Source: Pseudomonas pohangensis
GTDB taxonomy: Bacteria > Pseudomonadota > Gammaproteobacteria > Pseudomonadales > Pseudomonadaceae
Direction: 5' to 3'
Length of the DNA: 64,000 bases
Assembly: GCF_900105995.1 (NCBI RefSeq)
Contig: NZ_LT629785.1
Location: forward strand, 3,038,001 to 3,102,000
This document shows, piece after piece, positions 27,622-36,806 of this stretch (position 1 is its first letter; the number at the start of each line of letters is the position of its first letter). Position numbers and translations under genes: made by a program. The notes beneath the pieces are model-generated. The model searched no databases and had not been told where the DNA came from. It was given only the letters and a program-made list of their open reading frames with translations.

Positions 27622-28056
27622 ATGAGCGATGCATTACTGATCCCCTGCCCACACTGCAACGCACTCAACCGGATTCCAGCCGGGCGCGTGCAGGATGTAC
27701 CACGTTGCGGGCGCTGCCAGCAGGCGGTGCTGCCGTTGCAACCTTTCAGCGTCGACCAGCACAACTTCACCAGCCAGCTCAAGGGCGATCTGCCGCTGTT
27801 GCTGGATGTCTGGGCGGACTGGTGCGGGCCCTGCCGCGCGTTCGCGCCGACCTTTGCACAAGCCGCGCAACAATTGACCGGTCACTGCCGGCTGGGCAAG
27901 CTCGACAGCGAAGCCAATCCGCAACTGGCCGGGCAACTGGCCATCCGCTCGATTCCCGGCCTGATCCTGTTCCGCCACGGCAAGGAGATCGCACGCCAGA
28001 GCGGTGCCATGAGCCTGCCGCAGCTGCTCGGCTGGCTGCAACAACAGGGCGTCTGA
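27622..28056 (+). CDS. trxC: Thioredoxin 2 (TrxC) with N-terminal zinc finger
   Basis: Cytoplasmic disulfide reductase. The 144-residue protein has an N-terminal zinc ribbon with CPHC (Cys9, Cys12) and CGRC (Cys29, Cys32), then a thioredoxin fold with the active site WCGPC (Cys68/Cys71) and the cis-proline region IRSIPGLILF. The zinc-binding extension identifies TrxC rather than TrxA; in E. coli TrxC is oxidative-stress inducible and the zinc site responds to redox state. The start at 27622 directly follows the inverted-repeat structure that covers its ribosome-binding site. Confidence 0.95.
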   Translation: MSDALLIPCPHCNALNRIPAGRVQDVPRCGRCQQAVLPLQPFSVDQHNFTSQLKGDLPLLLDVWADWCGPCRAFAPTFAQAAQQLTGHCRLGKLDSEANPQLAGQLAIRSIPGLILFRHGKEIARQSGAMSLPQLLGWLQQQGV

Positions 28057-28149
28057 GCGCTTTCGTCAAGTGACAGGGAGCTGTAGGGTCATAGGCCGCG
28101 CCAACCGCGAGCAGTAGCCTTGAGCGGCAAAACTGCCTGGATTAGCTGA

Positions 28150-28593
28150 ATGAACATGCCGACTGAACTGGTGCGCCAGCTCACCGAGGAACAGATTGCC
28201 TTCGTCAAGCGCAGCGGACTCAAGGCCGAAGTGCTGGAGCCGGGCTTCGTGCGCCTGCGCATGCCCTTGCAGGGCAACCAGAACCACATAAACAGCATGT
28301 ATGCCGGTGCGCTGTTCACCCTCGCCGAGATCCCCGGTGGCGCATTATTCATGACCAGTTTCGACGTGCAGGGCTATTACCCGATCATCAAGGAAATGAC
28401 CCTGCGCTTCCGCCGTCCGGCAACCAGCGACATTCTGGTCGAGGCGCGTCTGGACCAGGCACAGGTAGCCCGGATCACCACGCAAGCGGACGCCGAGGGC
28501 AAGGCCGATTATCGGCTGGATCTGGAGTTGAAGGATACCGCTGGCGAGGTGGTAGCCATCAGCCAGGGCTTGTACCAGTTGCGCAAACGCTGA
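28150..28593 (+). CDS. Hotdog-fold thioesterase-like protein (DUF4442/PaaI-like)
   Basis: The 147-residue protein has a single hotdog domain: the central helix region NHINSMYAGALFTLAEIPGGALF and the strands IIKEMTLRFRRPATSDILVEARL are typical of small acyl-CoA thioesterases of the DUF4442/YiiD C-terminal type. In such proteins Asn or Asp at the helix start (here HINSMYAG) positions the thioester. The acyl substrate is unknown. It stands alone between trxC (94 bp upstream) and the convergent parA-like gene. ATG 28150 is used; a second Met two codons on is an alternative. Confidence 0.75.
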   Translation: MNMPTELVRQLTEEQIAFVKRSGLKAEVLEPGFVRLRMPLQGNQNHINSMYAGALFTLAEIPGGALFMTSFDVQGYYPIIKEMTLRFRRPATSDILVEARLDQAQVARITTQADAEGKADYRLDLELKDTAGEVVAISQGLYQLRKR

Positions 28594-28598
28594 GTCCA

Positions 28599-28619
28599 CG
28601 CCCCGGTTCAGCCGGGGCG
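28599..28619 (+). terminator. GC-rich hairpin between convergent thioesterase and parA genes
   Basis: CGCCCCGG and CCGGGGCG pair perfectly around the loop TTCAG, 6 bp after the thioesterase stop and 13 bp before the end of the parA-like gene. There is no T-run on either strand, so efficient intrinsic termination is uncertain; position is the main argument. Confidence 0.4.
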
Positions 28620-28631
28620 GGCATAGTTCGA

Positions 28632-29405
28632 CTAGCTGCCTGACTCCAGCAAACGGTGCAGTTCGACGAACTGCTGGGTCAGCTTGTGTCTTGGATCCAG
28701 ATGGATCAGCGGCAGGCAGGCCTGATGCGACTCACGCATGCGCACCGAACTCATCAGGTTGACCGGCAGCATGGGCAAGCCCTCCTCGGTCAACTCGTCG
28801 AGTAACTGCTGTGGCAGGCTGGCACGTGGCTGAAACTGGTTGACCACGATGCCTTCCACTTGCAGATCCTCGTTGTGGTCATCCTTGAGCTCTTCAATTT
28901 CCGCCAGCAGTCCATACAGGGCCTGACGCGAGAAGCTGTCGCAGTCAAAGGGGATCAGCACGCGATCCGCGGCGATCAATGCCGAAACGGTATAAAAGTT
29001 CAGTGCCGGCGGGGTGTCCATATAGATGCGATCGTAGTCGCCAGCCAGATCTTCCAGCAGCTTGGCCAGTTTGTTGATCTTGTGCTTTGCCTCGAGCTTG
29101 GGCTGCAGATCAGCCAGTTCGGCAGTGGCGGTAATGACATGCAGGTTGTCGAACGGTGTCTCGTAGATATCGACCTTGCCCTTCTTGCTGAACGCACCGG
29201 ATGACAGGGTCTGCTTGAAGAACTCAGCTATCCCGTTGGGTATATCGGCACCGGTCAGGCCGGTCAGGTAGTGGGTCGAATTGGCCTGGGAGTCCAGGTC
29301 GATCAACAGCGTCCGATAGCCTTCAGCCGCGCTCACCGCCGCCAGATTGCAGGCAATACTCGATTTGCCCACACCGCCTTTCTGATTGAACACTACACGC
29401 CGCAT
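28632..29405 (-). CDS. Orphan ParA/MinD-family ATPase
   Basis: Deviant-Walker P-loop ATPase of the ParA superfamily, 257 residues. The Walker A motif KGGVGKSS (residues 9-16) carries the signature lysine. Walker A' is seen in LLIDLDSQANST, and Walker B in IYMDTPPALNFYTVSALIAADRVLIPFDCD. There is no helix-turn-helix N-terminus and no parB or centromere-like repeat nearby, so it is not the chromosome segregation ParA. Such orphans position proteins or complexes, such as chemosensory arrays or pili, inside the cell; the cargo here is unknown. AGGGG lies before the start. Confidence 0.88.
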   Translation of the reverse strand: MRRVVFNQKGGVGKSSIACNLAAVSAAEGYRTLLIDLDSQANSTHYLTGLTGADIPNGIAEFFKQTLSSGAFSKKGKVDIYETPFDNLHVITATAELADLQPKLEAKHKINKLAKLLEDLAGDYDRIYMDTPPALNFYTVSALIAADRVLIPFDCDSFSRQALYGLLAEIEELKDDHNEDLQVEGIVVNQFQPRASLPQQLLDELTEEGLPMLPVNLMSSVRMRESHQACLPLIHLDPRHKLTQQFVELHRLLESGS

Positions 29406-29477
29406 CTGCTAATCCCCTCTCTCGAAAGCCAAGACTTTAAGCCGGTCGGCAGCTGCCGATCGAACTTGTCCGTTTTA

Positions 29478-30539
29478 TTAATGATATTGCCCTGAAAGCT
29501 CGTGCACCGCCTCGATAAAGGCGCCTGCATGGGCCGGATCCACCTCGGGAGTGATGCCATGCCCGAGATTGAACACATGACCGCTGCCGGCCCCGTAACT
29601 GGCCAGAATCCGCCCTACTTCGCTACGGATAGCCGCCGGTTTGGCGTACAGCACAGTCGGGTCCATATTGCCCTGCAAGGCCACCCGGTCTCCAACCCGC
29701 GCGCGCGCCTGGCCGATATCGCATGACCAGTCCAGACCGAGCGCCTCGGCGCCGGTATCCGCCATCGACTCCAGCCACAGTCCGCCGTTCTTGGTAAACA
29801 GGATCACCGGCACCCGGCGCCCTTCGTGCTCGCGCAGCAAGCCGCTGACGATCTTCTGCATGTAGGCCAGCGAGAACTCCTGATAGGCCGCAGAGGACAG
29901 GTTGCCGCCCCAGGTATCGAAAATCTGCACGGCCTGGGCACCTGCCCTGATCTGCCCGTTGAGGTAGGCGGTCACCGCCTGCGCCAATTTGTCGAGCAAG
30001 CGGTGCATGGCCTGGGGATTGTCATACAGCAGTGCCTTAGACTTGCGAAAGTCTTTGGACGAGCCACCTTCAACCATATAAGTGGCCAGCGTCCACGGAC
30101 TGCCGGAAAAACCGATCAGCGGCACACGGCCATTCAGGGCACTGCGTATGGTGCGTACAGCGTCCATCACGTAGCCCAGATCCTGCTCCGGATCGGGTAT
30201 CGGCAGGGCATCGATATCCGCGGCACTGCTGATGACCTTTCTGAAGCGCGGCCCTTCGCCGGTTTCAAAGTACAAACCCTGGCCCATGGCGTCGGGGATG
30301 GTCAGGATGTCCGAGAACAGGATGGCCGCATCCAGCGGATAGCGATCCAGTGGCTGCAGGGTCACTTCACAGGCGAATTGCGGATTCTGCATCAGGCTCA
30401 TGAAATCACCGGCCCTGGCCCGGCTGGCGCGGTATTCAGGCAAATAGCGACCGGCCTGGCGCATCATCCATACCGGCGTGACATCCACAGGCTGCTTGAG
30501 CAAGGCACGCAGAAAACGATCGTTTTTCAGCAAAGTCAT
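29478..30539 (-). CDS. hemE: Uroporphyrinogen decarboxylase
   Basis: Haem pathway enzyme that removes four acetate carboxyls from uroporphyrinogen III to give coproporphyrinogen III in the cytoplasm. The 353-residue length is normal. The N-terminal signature PVWMMRQAGRYLPEYRASR binds substrate carboxylates, the catalytic Asp lies in LFSDILTIPDAMG, and the second signature GFSGSPWTLATYMVEGGSSKDF follows. It lies between gltD and the parA-like gene, with about 70-100 bp on each side. Confidence 0.97.
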   Translation of the reverse strand: MTLLKNDRFLRALLKQPVDVTPVWMMRQAGRYLPEYRASRARAGDFMSLMQNPQFACEVTLQPLDRYPLDAAILFSDILTIPDAMGQGLYFETGEGPRFRKVISSAADIDALPIPDPEQDLGYVMDAVRTIRSALNGRVPLIGFSGSPWTLATYMVEGGSSKDFRKSKALLYDNPQAMHRLLDKLAQAVTAYLNGQIRAGAQAVQIFDTWGGNLSSAAYQEFSLAYMQKIVSGLLREHEGRRVPVILFTKNGGLWLESMADTGAEALGLDWSCDIGQARARVGDRVALQGNMDPTVLYAKPAAIRSEVGRILASYGAGSGHVFNLGHGITPEVDPAHAGAFIEAVHELSGQYH

Positions 30540-30587
30540 AACAGTGTTCCGGATTGAAGTGCGGGCATTTTCGCAGAGCCCTATGTA

Positions 30588-30613
30588 AAAGGCACAGCGA
30601 TTGCCGTGCCTTT
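30588..30613 (-). terminator. Probable Rho-independent terminator of gltBD
   Basis: Read on the minus strand, AAAGGCAC (30606-30613) pairs with GTGCCTTT (30588-30595) across a 10-nt loop and runs into CCTTTTAC, a short T-run. It lies 28 bp after the gltD stop and 49 bp before the hemE start, so it separates the two transcription units. Confidence 0.5.
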
Positions 30614-30640
30614 CGTCATGCCGACTGGCTGGCTTCTGCC

Positions 30641-32059
30641 TCAGACGCCCAGATAGTCCAGAATTCCCTCGGCAGCATTGCGGCCCTCGAAAATCGCCGT
30701 GACCACCAGATCCGAGCCGCGCACCATGTCGCCGCCGGCAAAAATCTTCGGATTGCTGGTCTGGTGCTTGAACCTGGCTGCTTCCGGTGCCACTACCCGT
30801 CCCTGACTGTCGGTCTGAATGGCAAACTCCTCAAACCACGGCGCCGGACTCGGGCGGAAACCAAAGGCAATCAGTACCGCGTCGGCGGGAATGATTTCCT
30901 CGGAGCCCGGGATCGGTTCCGGACTGCGGCGCCCACGTGCATCCGGCTCGCCAAGGCGAGTTTCAACGACCTTGACACCCTCTACCGAGCCTTCACCGAC
31001 AATCGCAATCGGCTGGCGGTTGTAGAGGAACTTGACGCCCTCTTCGCGGGCATTCTTAACTTCCTTGCGCGAACCCGGCATGTTGGCTTCGTCGCGGCGA
31101 TAGGCGCAGGTCACCGACTTGGCGACCTGGCGAATCGAGGTGCGGTTACAGTCCATCGCCGTATCGCCACCACCGAGCACCACCACACGCTTGCCTTTCA
31201 TGTCGATGAAGTCTTCGGGGGCTTTCTCGAAGCCGAGATTGCGATTGACGTTGGCCACCAGGAAGTCCAGCGCATCGTACACACCGGGCATCTCTTCGCC
31301 GGGGAAACCGCCCTTCATGTAGGTGTAGGTGCCCATGCCCATGAACACCGCATCGTATTCATCGAGCAGTTGCTGGACGCTGATGTCGCGGCCGACTTCG
31401 GTATTCAGGCGGAACTCGATACCCATGCCGGCGAAAATTTCGCGACGGCGTGACAGTACCGTTTTTTCCAGCTTGAACTCCGGGATACCGAAGGTCAGCA
31501 AGCCGCCGATTTCCGGGTTGCGGTCAAACACCACCGGGGTGACGCCGCTACGCGCCAGAATATCCGCGCAGCCCAGACCGGCCGGGCCGGCACCGATTAT
31601 GGCTACCTTCTTGCCTGTAGGTATGACACTGGACAGATCCGGACGCCAGCCCATGGCAAAGGCGGTATCGGTAATGTATTTCTCCACCGAGCCGATGGTC
31701 ACCGCGCCAAAACCGTCGTTCAGCGTGCAGGCACCTTCACACAGGCGATCCTGCGGGCATACGCGACCACAGACTTCCGGCAGCGTGTTGGTCTGGTGGC
31801 ACAATTCGGCAGCAGCCAGAATGTTGCCCTCGGCGACCAGCTTGAGCCAGTTGGGAATGTAGTTGTGGACCGGGCACTTCCATTCGCAATAGGGGTTGCC
31901 GCAGCCCAGGCAACGGTGGGCCTGATCAGCTGCCACCAGCGGCTTGAAGTTCTCGTAAATCTCGACGAATTCCTTCTTGCGCTGGCGCAAGAGTTTCTTC
32001 TTCGGGTCTTTGCGTCCGACCTCGATGAACTGGAAGTCATTGTTCAGACGTTCAGCCAT
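30641..32059 (-). CDS. gltD: Glutamate synthase (NADPH) small subunit
   Basis: Passes electrons from NADPH through FAD and iron-sulfur centres to GltB. The 472-residue protein has N-terminal cysteine clusters (CLGCGNPYCEWKCPVHN and CGRVCPQDRLCEGAC) that ligate two [4Fe-4S] centres, a Rossmann FAD site VAIIGAGPAGLGCADIL (about residue 150) and an NADPH site VVVLGGGDTAMDC (about 290). It lies 89 bp downstream of gltB in the same direction, with an intercistronic hairpin between them. Confidence 0.96.
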   Translation of the reverse strand: MAERLNNDFQFIEVGRKDPKKKLLRQRKKEFVEIYENFKPLVAADQAHRCLGCGNPYCEWKCPVHNYIPNWLKLVAEGNILAAAELCHQTNTLPEVCGRVCPQDRLCEGACTLNDGFGAVTIGSVEKYITDTAFAMGWRPDLSSVIPTGKKVAIIGAGPAGLGCADILARSGVTPVVFDRNPEIGGLLTFGIPEFKLEKTVLSRRREIFAGMGIEFRLNTEVGRDISVQQLLDEYDAVFMGMGTYTYMKGGFPGEEMPGVYDALDFLVANVNRNLGFEKAPEDFIDMKGKRVVVLGGGDTAMDCNRTSIRQVAKSVTCAYRRDEANMPGSRKEVKNAREEGVKFLYNRQPIAIVGEGSVEGVKVVETRLGEPDARGRRSPEPIPGSEEIIPADAVLIAFGFRPSPAPWFEEFAIQTDSQGRVVAPEAARFKHQTSNPKIFAGGDMVRGSDLVVTAIFEGRNAAEGILDYLGV

Positions 32060-32119
32060 TTCAAAAACCTCTCAACAGCAGCCTGCTACTGATTCTGTCA
32101 GGCTGCAAAACAACGGGTA

Positions 32120-32139
32120 AAGCGGCGCACGCGCCGCTT
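32120..32139 (-). other. Intercistronic hairpin between gltB and gltD
   Basis: AAGCGGCG and CGCCGCTT pair perfectly around the loop CACG, 9 bp after the gltB stop. A T-run is absent on the reading strand, so it is more likely to affect mRNA processing or stability between the two subunit genes than to end transcription. Confidence 0.5.
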
Positions 32140-32148
32140 GAGACTGGG

Positions 32149-35100
32149 TTACTGCGGGTTGGCCCGGGTGCTGGTGAGCAGCGACTTCAGGCTGGCAGCC
32201 TTTGGTTTGACCAGCCAGAACTTGCGCAGGTAATCGTCCAGGTTCTCTATCAGATTGGCGCCCCAGGTACTGGCAGTCTCCTCGACATACTCGCGCAACA
32301 CCGACTCCAGGTGGCTGCGGTAAGCCTCCATGGCCTCACTGCTGATGCGCTGTATTTCCACCAGCTCATGATTGACCAGATCGACGAAGGAGTTGTCCAG
32401 ATCAAGTACGTAGGCAAAACCACCGGTCATACCCGAACCGAAGTTGTAACCGGTCTTGCCCAGTACGCAGACAAAACCACCCGTCATGTATTCACAACAA
32501 TGGTCGCCGGTACCCTCGACTACCGCATGGGCACCGGAGTTACGCACGGCAAAGCGCTCGCCAGCCGTACCGGCTGCGAACAGCTTGCCGCCGGTCGCAC
32601 CGTACAGACAGGTGTTGCCGACAATGGCTGACTCCTGCGTCTGGAACGAACTGCCCGGTGGCGGCGCAATCACCAGCTTGCCGCCGGTCATGCCCTTGCC
32701 CACGTAGTCGTTGGCGTCCCCCTGCAGGTACAGGTTCAGGCCGCCGGCATTCCACACGCCGAAGCTCTGCCCCGCGGTACCGTTGAAGCGGAAGGTAATT
32801 GGCGCCGCCGACATGCCCTGGTTGCCATGTTGCCGGGCAATTTCACCCGACACCCTTGCGCCGATGGAACGGTCACAGTTGCAGATATCCAGACTGAACT
32901 CGCCACCGCTCTTGTTGGCAATCGCCGAACGGGCCAGATCGACCATCTTCTCGGCCAGCAGGCCCTGATCGAATGGGGGGTTGCGCTCCACTTCACAGAA
33001 CTGCGGCTTGTCGGCAGCAATATGCGCGCTACCCAGCAACGGGCTCAGATCCAGATTACGTTGCTTGCCGGTCTCGCCAGGCAGCATTTCCAGCAGATCG
33101 GTACGCCCGATCAGCTCTTCCAGACTGCGCACCCCCAGCCTGGCCAGCCACTCACGGGTTTCTTCGGCGAGGAAAGTGAAGAAGTTCACCACCATGTCGA
33201 CAGTTCCGATGTAGTGGTCCTTGCGCAGCTTTTCGTTCTGCGTGGCGATACCGGTAGCACAGTTGTTCAGATGACAGATGCGCAGGTATTTGCAACCCAG
33301 CGCGATCATCGGCGCGGTACCGAAGCCGAAGCTTTCGGCACCGAGAATGGCCGCCTTGATCACGTCCAGACCTGTTTTCAGGCCACCATCGGTTTGCACC
33401 CGCACCTTGCCGCGCAGGTCGTTGCCACGCAGGGTCTGATGGGTCTCGGCCAGACCGAGTTCCCAGGGGCTGCCGGCGTACTTGATCGAACTCAGCGGTG
33501 AAGCACCGGTACCACCGTCGTAGCCGGAAATGGTGATCAGGTCGGCATAGGCCTTGGCCACGCCCGCGGCGATGGTACCCACGCCATGTTCAGCCACCAG
33601 CTTGACCGAGACCAGCGCCTGCGGATTGACCTGCTTGAGGTCAAAAATCAGTTGCGCCAGATCCTCGATGGAATAAATGTCATGGTGTGGCGGCGGTGAA
33701 ATCAGTGTCACCCCCGGCACGGCATAACGCAGGCGGGCAATCAGGCCATTGACCTTGCCACCCGGCAGCTGGCCGCCTTCGCCGGGCTTGGCGCCCTGAG
33801 CCACCTTGATCTGCAGCACTTCGGCGTTCACCAGATATTCCGGTGTCACGCCAAAGCGGCCGGTGGCGACCTGCTTGATCTTCGAACTGCGATTGGTGCC
33901 GTAACGGGCCGGGTCTTCACCACCTTCACCCGAGTTGGAACGCGCACCCAGCTGATTCATCGCCGCGGCAATCGCTTCGTGTGCTTCAGGCGACAGCGCA
34001 CCAAGAGAAATACCTGCAGAATCAAAGCGTTGCAGAATGGCGCCGAGTGGCTCTACCTGATCAAGTGGGATTGGCTGGTCAGCCAGTTTCACTTGCAGCA
34101 GATCACGCAGCATGGACACCGGCCGGTTATCGACCAGCGCGGTGTATTCCTTGAAGCGCGCGTAATCGGCTTGCTGGACCGCCATCTGCAGCATGGTCAC
34201 TACGTCGGGGTTGTACGCGTGGTATTCCCCACCGTGGACAAACTTCAGCAGACCGCCCTGCTGGATCGGCCGGCGCGTGCTCCATGCTTCCTGTGCCAGC
34301 ATTTTCTGCTCGGCTTCCAGGTCGACGAAACGCGCACCCTTGATACGTGAGGCCACACCACGAAAGCTCAACTCCACCACTTCGTCGGCCAAACCCACCG
34401 CCTCGAAAAGCTGGGCGCCACGGTACGAGGCGATAGTCGAAATCCCCATCTTGGACAGGACTTTCAGCAAACCCTTGGAGATGCCTTTGCGGTAATACTT
34501 GAAGACCTCATGCAAATCGCCGAGGACCTCACCATTACGCACCAGATCAGCAAGCAGTTCATAAGCAAGATAGGGGTAGACGGCGCTGGCACCAAAGCCG
34601 CAGAGCACTGCAAAGTGATGGGGATCACGCGCAGTAGCCGTCTCTACCAGAATATTGCAGTCACAACGCAAGCCTTGCTCTACCAGCCGGTGATGTGCCG
34701 CGCCAACAGCCAGTGCCGCGTGCACCGGCAGTTTCCCCGGAGCAATTTCGCGGTCACTGAGTACCAGCAGAACCTTGCCAGCACGCACGGCCTGTTCGGC
34801 CTGATCAGCGATAGCCCGCACCGCTGCCTCCAGGCCGAGCTCCTCTGCATAGTTGAGATCAATATGCTCACGCTCGAAACCGGGACGCTGCAGATTCATC
34901 AGCGTCCGCCACTTCGCCGGAGAAACCACCGGTGAACTGAGAATCAGGTGATTGGCGTGCTCGGGAGCCTCGTCAAAAATATTGTGCTCGGCACCCAGGC
35001 AAGTCTCCAGCGACATCACGATAGATTCCCGCAGCGGGTCGATCGGCGGGTTGGTTACCTGGGCAAATTGCTGACGAAAATAATCAAAGGGCGAACGTAT

Positions 35101-36594
35101 GCGTTGCGACAATACCGCCATCGGTGTGTCATCACCCATGGAGCCGACCGCTTCCTGACCCTGTTCGGCCAGCGGACGCAGCACCTGGTCACGCTCCTCA
35201 AAGGTGACCTGGAACATCTTCATGTATTGCTTTAACTGGTCGCCATCGTAACTGGAAGCACCGTTATCCTCATCCAGCGCAGCCTGGATACGCAGGGCAC
35301 TTTTACGCAACCACTGCTTGTAGGGGTGGCGGGACTTGAGGCGATTATCGATGTCATCGGACTGCAGGATCTGCCCGGTTTCAGTATCAACCGCGAGAAT
35401 CTGGCCGGGGCCAACACGGCCCTTGGCAATCACTTCGTCTGGCTGGTAATTCCACACGCCAACTTCTGAAGCCAGTGTGATATAGCCATTCTTGGTGGTG
35501 ACCCAGCGCGCAGGCCGCAAACCGTTGCGATCCAGCAGGCACACGGCATAGCGGCCGTCGGTCATTACCACACCTGCCGGACCATCCCAGGGCTCCATTT
35601 TCAGCGAGTTGAACTCGTAGAACGCCCTTAGATCGGCCCCCATGCTTTCAACGTTCTGCCAGGCCGGCGGAATGATCATGCGCAGACCGCGAAACAGGTC
35701 CATGCCGCCAGTCACCATCAACTCCAGCATGTTATCCATGCTGGACGAATCCGAACCCACCCGGTTGACCAGCGGACCCAGATCATCCAGATTGCCAAGC
35801 AGATCGTTGGCAAACTTGCTGCGACGGGCCTGTGCCCAGTTGCGGTTGCCGGTAATGGTATTGATTTCGCCGTTGTGCGCCAGAAAGCGGAAGGGCTGGG
35901 CCAGCGGCCACTTGGGCAGCGTGTTGGTGGAGAAGCGCTGGTGGAACACGCAGATCGCGGTCTGCAACCGCTCATCACCCAGATCTGGGTAAAACTGTTG
36001 CAGGTCCGCCGGCATCATCAGACCCTTGTAGATAAGGGTCTTGTGCGAAAAACTGCAGATGAAGTGTTCTTTATCCGTTGCATTGGCCACAGATGAGCGA
36101 CGCCGGGCCACAAACAGTTTGACGGCGAACTCCTGATCACTCAGCCCCTCACCACCAATGAAAACCTGCTCGATCTGCGGCAGGCCTTCAAGGGCGAGGC
36201 GTCCCAGCACCGAACTGTCAACCGGCACACTGCGCCAGCCAATCAATTGCAACCCGGCAGCCAGAATCTCGCGATTCATGTTCTCGCGCGCAACATCTGC
36301 CCTGGCCGGATCCTGATTCAGAAAGACCATACCCACGGCATATTGCGCTGGCAATTCGGCGGAAAAGTGCTCTAGCGCCTTGGCCCGCAGGAACAGGTCG
36401 GGCTTCTGAATCAGCAGGCCACAACCGTCACCCGTCTTGCCATCGGCGTTGATCCCGCCCCGATGCGTCATACAGGTCAGCGCTTCGATAGCCGTTTGCA
36501 GCAAGTGGTGACTGGCCTCACCCTGCATATGGGAAATCAGGCCGAAGCCGCAGTTATCCTTGAACTCATCAGGATGATAAAGACCTGCTTTCAT
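32149..36594 (-). CDS. gltB: Glutamate synthase (NADPH) large subunit
   Basis: Converts 2-oxoglutarate and glutamine to two glutamates and, with glutamine synthetase, forms the main ammonium assimilation route. The 1481-residue protein has an N-terminal class II amidotransferase domain (catalytic Cys in KDNCGFGLI), a central domain, the FMN/[3Fe-4S] synthase domain (SGYDGGTGASPLSSIKYAG; the cluster cysteines in GCKYLRICHLNNCATG) and the C-terminal beta-helix domain with repeated G-x-x-G-G turns. ATG 36594 is preferred because GGTGAG lies 7 nt upstream and it gives MKAGLYHPDEFKDNCGFG; an ATG two codons earlier and a GTG four codons earlier are alternatives. Confidence 0.96.
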   Translation of the reverse strand: MKAGLYHPDEFKDNCGFGLISHMQGEASHHLLQTAIEALTCMTHRGGINADGKTGDGCGLLIQKPDLFLRAKALEHFSAELPAQYAVGMVFLNQDPARADVARENMNREILAAGLQLIGWRSVPVDSSVLGRLALEGLPQIEQVFIGGEGLSDQEFAVKLFVARRRSSVANATDKEHFICSFSHKTLIYKGLMMPADLQQFYPDLGDERLQTAICVFHQRFSTNTLPKWPLAQPFRFLAHNGEINTITGNRNWAQARRSKFANDLLGNLDDLGPLVNRVGSDSSSMDNMLELMVTGGMDLFRGLRMIIPPAWQNVESMGADLRAFYEFNSLKMEPWDGPAGVVMTDGRYAVCLLDRNGLRPARWVTTKNGYITLASEVGVWNYQPDEVIAKGRVGPGQILAVDTETGQILQSDDIDNRLKSRHPYKQWLRKSALRIQAALDEDNGASSYDGDQLKQYMKMFQVTFEERDQVLRPLAEQGQEAVGSMGDDTPMAVLSQRIRSPFDYFRQQFAQVTNPPIDPLRESIVMSLETCLGAEHNIFDEAPEHANHLILSSPVVSPAKWRTLMNLQRPGFEREHIDLNYAEELGLEAAVRAIADQAEQAVRAGKVLLVLSDREIAPGKLPVHAALAVGAAHHRLVEQGLRCDCNILVETATARDPHHFAVLCGFGASAVYPYLAYELLADLVRNGEVLGDLHEVFKYYRKGISKGLLKVLSKMGISTIASYRGAQLFEAVGLADEVVELSFRGVASRIKGARFVDLEAEQKMLAQEAWSTRRPIQQGGLLKFVHGGEYHAYNPDVVTMLQMAVQQADYARFKEYTALVDNRPVSMLRDLLQVKLADQPIPLDQVEPLGAILQRFDSAGISLGALSPEAHEAIAAAMNQLGARSNSGEGGEDPARYGTNRSSKIKQVATGRFGVTPEYLVNAEVLQIKVAQGAKPGEGGQLPGGKVNGLIARLRYAVPGVTLISPPPHHDIYSIEDLAQLIFDLKQVNPQALVSVKLVAEHGVGTIAAGVAKAYADLITISGYDGGTGASPLSSIKYAGSPWELGLAETHQTLRGNDLRGKVRVQTDGGLKTGLDVIKAAILGAESFGFGTAPMIALGCKYLRICHLNNCATGIATQNEKLRKDHYIGTVDMVVNFFTFLAEETREWLARLGVRSLEELIGRTDLLEMLPGETGKQRNLDLSPLLGSAHIAADKPQFCEVERNPPFDQGLLAEKMVDLARSAIANKSGGEFSLDICNCDRSIGARVSGEIARQHGNQGMSAAPITFRFNGTAGQSFGVWNAGGLNLYLQGDANDYVGKGMTGGKLVIAPPPGSSFQTQESAIVGNTCLYGATGGKLFAAGTAGERFAVRNSGAHAVVEGTGDHCCEYMTGGFVCVLGKTGYNFGSGMTGGFAYVLDLDNSFVDLVNHELVEIQRISSEAMEAYRSHLESVLREYVEETASTWGANLIENLDDYLRKFWLVKPKAASLKSLLTSTRANPQ

Positions 36595-36684
36595 AGACAT
36601 TCTCACCAGAAACTTCTTTCAAATTCAGACAGTTACCTTGCGCGCAGGTCAGTGCGCCAGCTTTGCGCAGGCAAAAGGGAGGTT

Positions 36685-36713
36685 ATTGTACATATCCACC
36701 CAAGTCGTCACAA
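36685..36713 (-). promoter_or_regulatory. Candidate sigma-70 promoter of gltB
   Basis: On the minus strand, TTGTGA (36708-36713) is followed after 17 bp by TACAAT (36685-36690), a good -10 match. Transcription would begin about 85 nt upstream of the gltB start, within the 212-bp gene-free gap after damX. Confidence 0.5.
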
Positions 36714-36765
36714 ATGTTCATGACGAACCGATGGAATCGCATGTCGCCTGAGCGAAGGAAAGCCT

Positions 36766-36791
36766 GGCGCAAGGCTGTTAGCGCTTGCGCC
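36766..36791 (-). terminator. Hairpin after damX, possible terminator
   Basis: GGCGCAAG and CTTGCGCC pair perfectly around a 10-nt loop, 16 bp after the damX stop. On the minus strand it is followed by AGGCTTTCCTT, only a weak T-rich stretch. It probably marks the 3' end of the pil-aro-damX transcription unit. Confidence 0.4.
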
Positions 36792-36806
36792 GTCCTTTAA
36801 GGCCAG

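Noticed and set aside
28081..28149. Possible copy of the GTAGGGTGGG repeat or a small gene before the thioesterase
   Set aside because: Only the first few bases (TGTAGGG) match; there is no inverted partner and no convincing reading frame.
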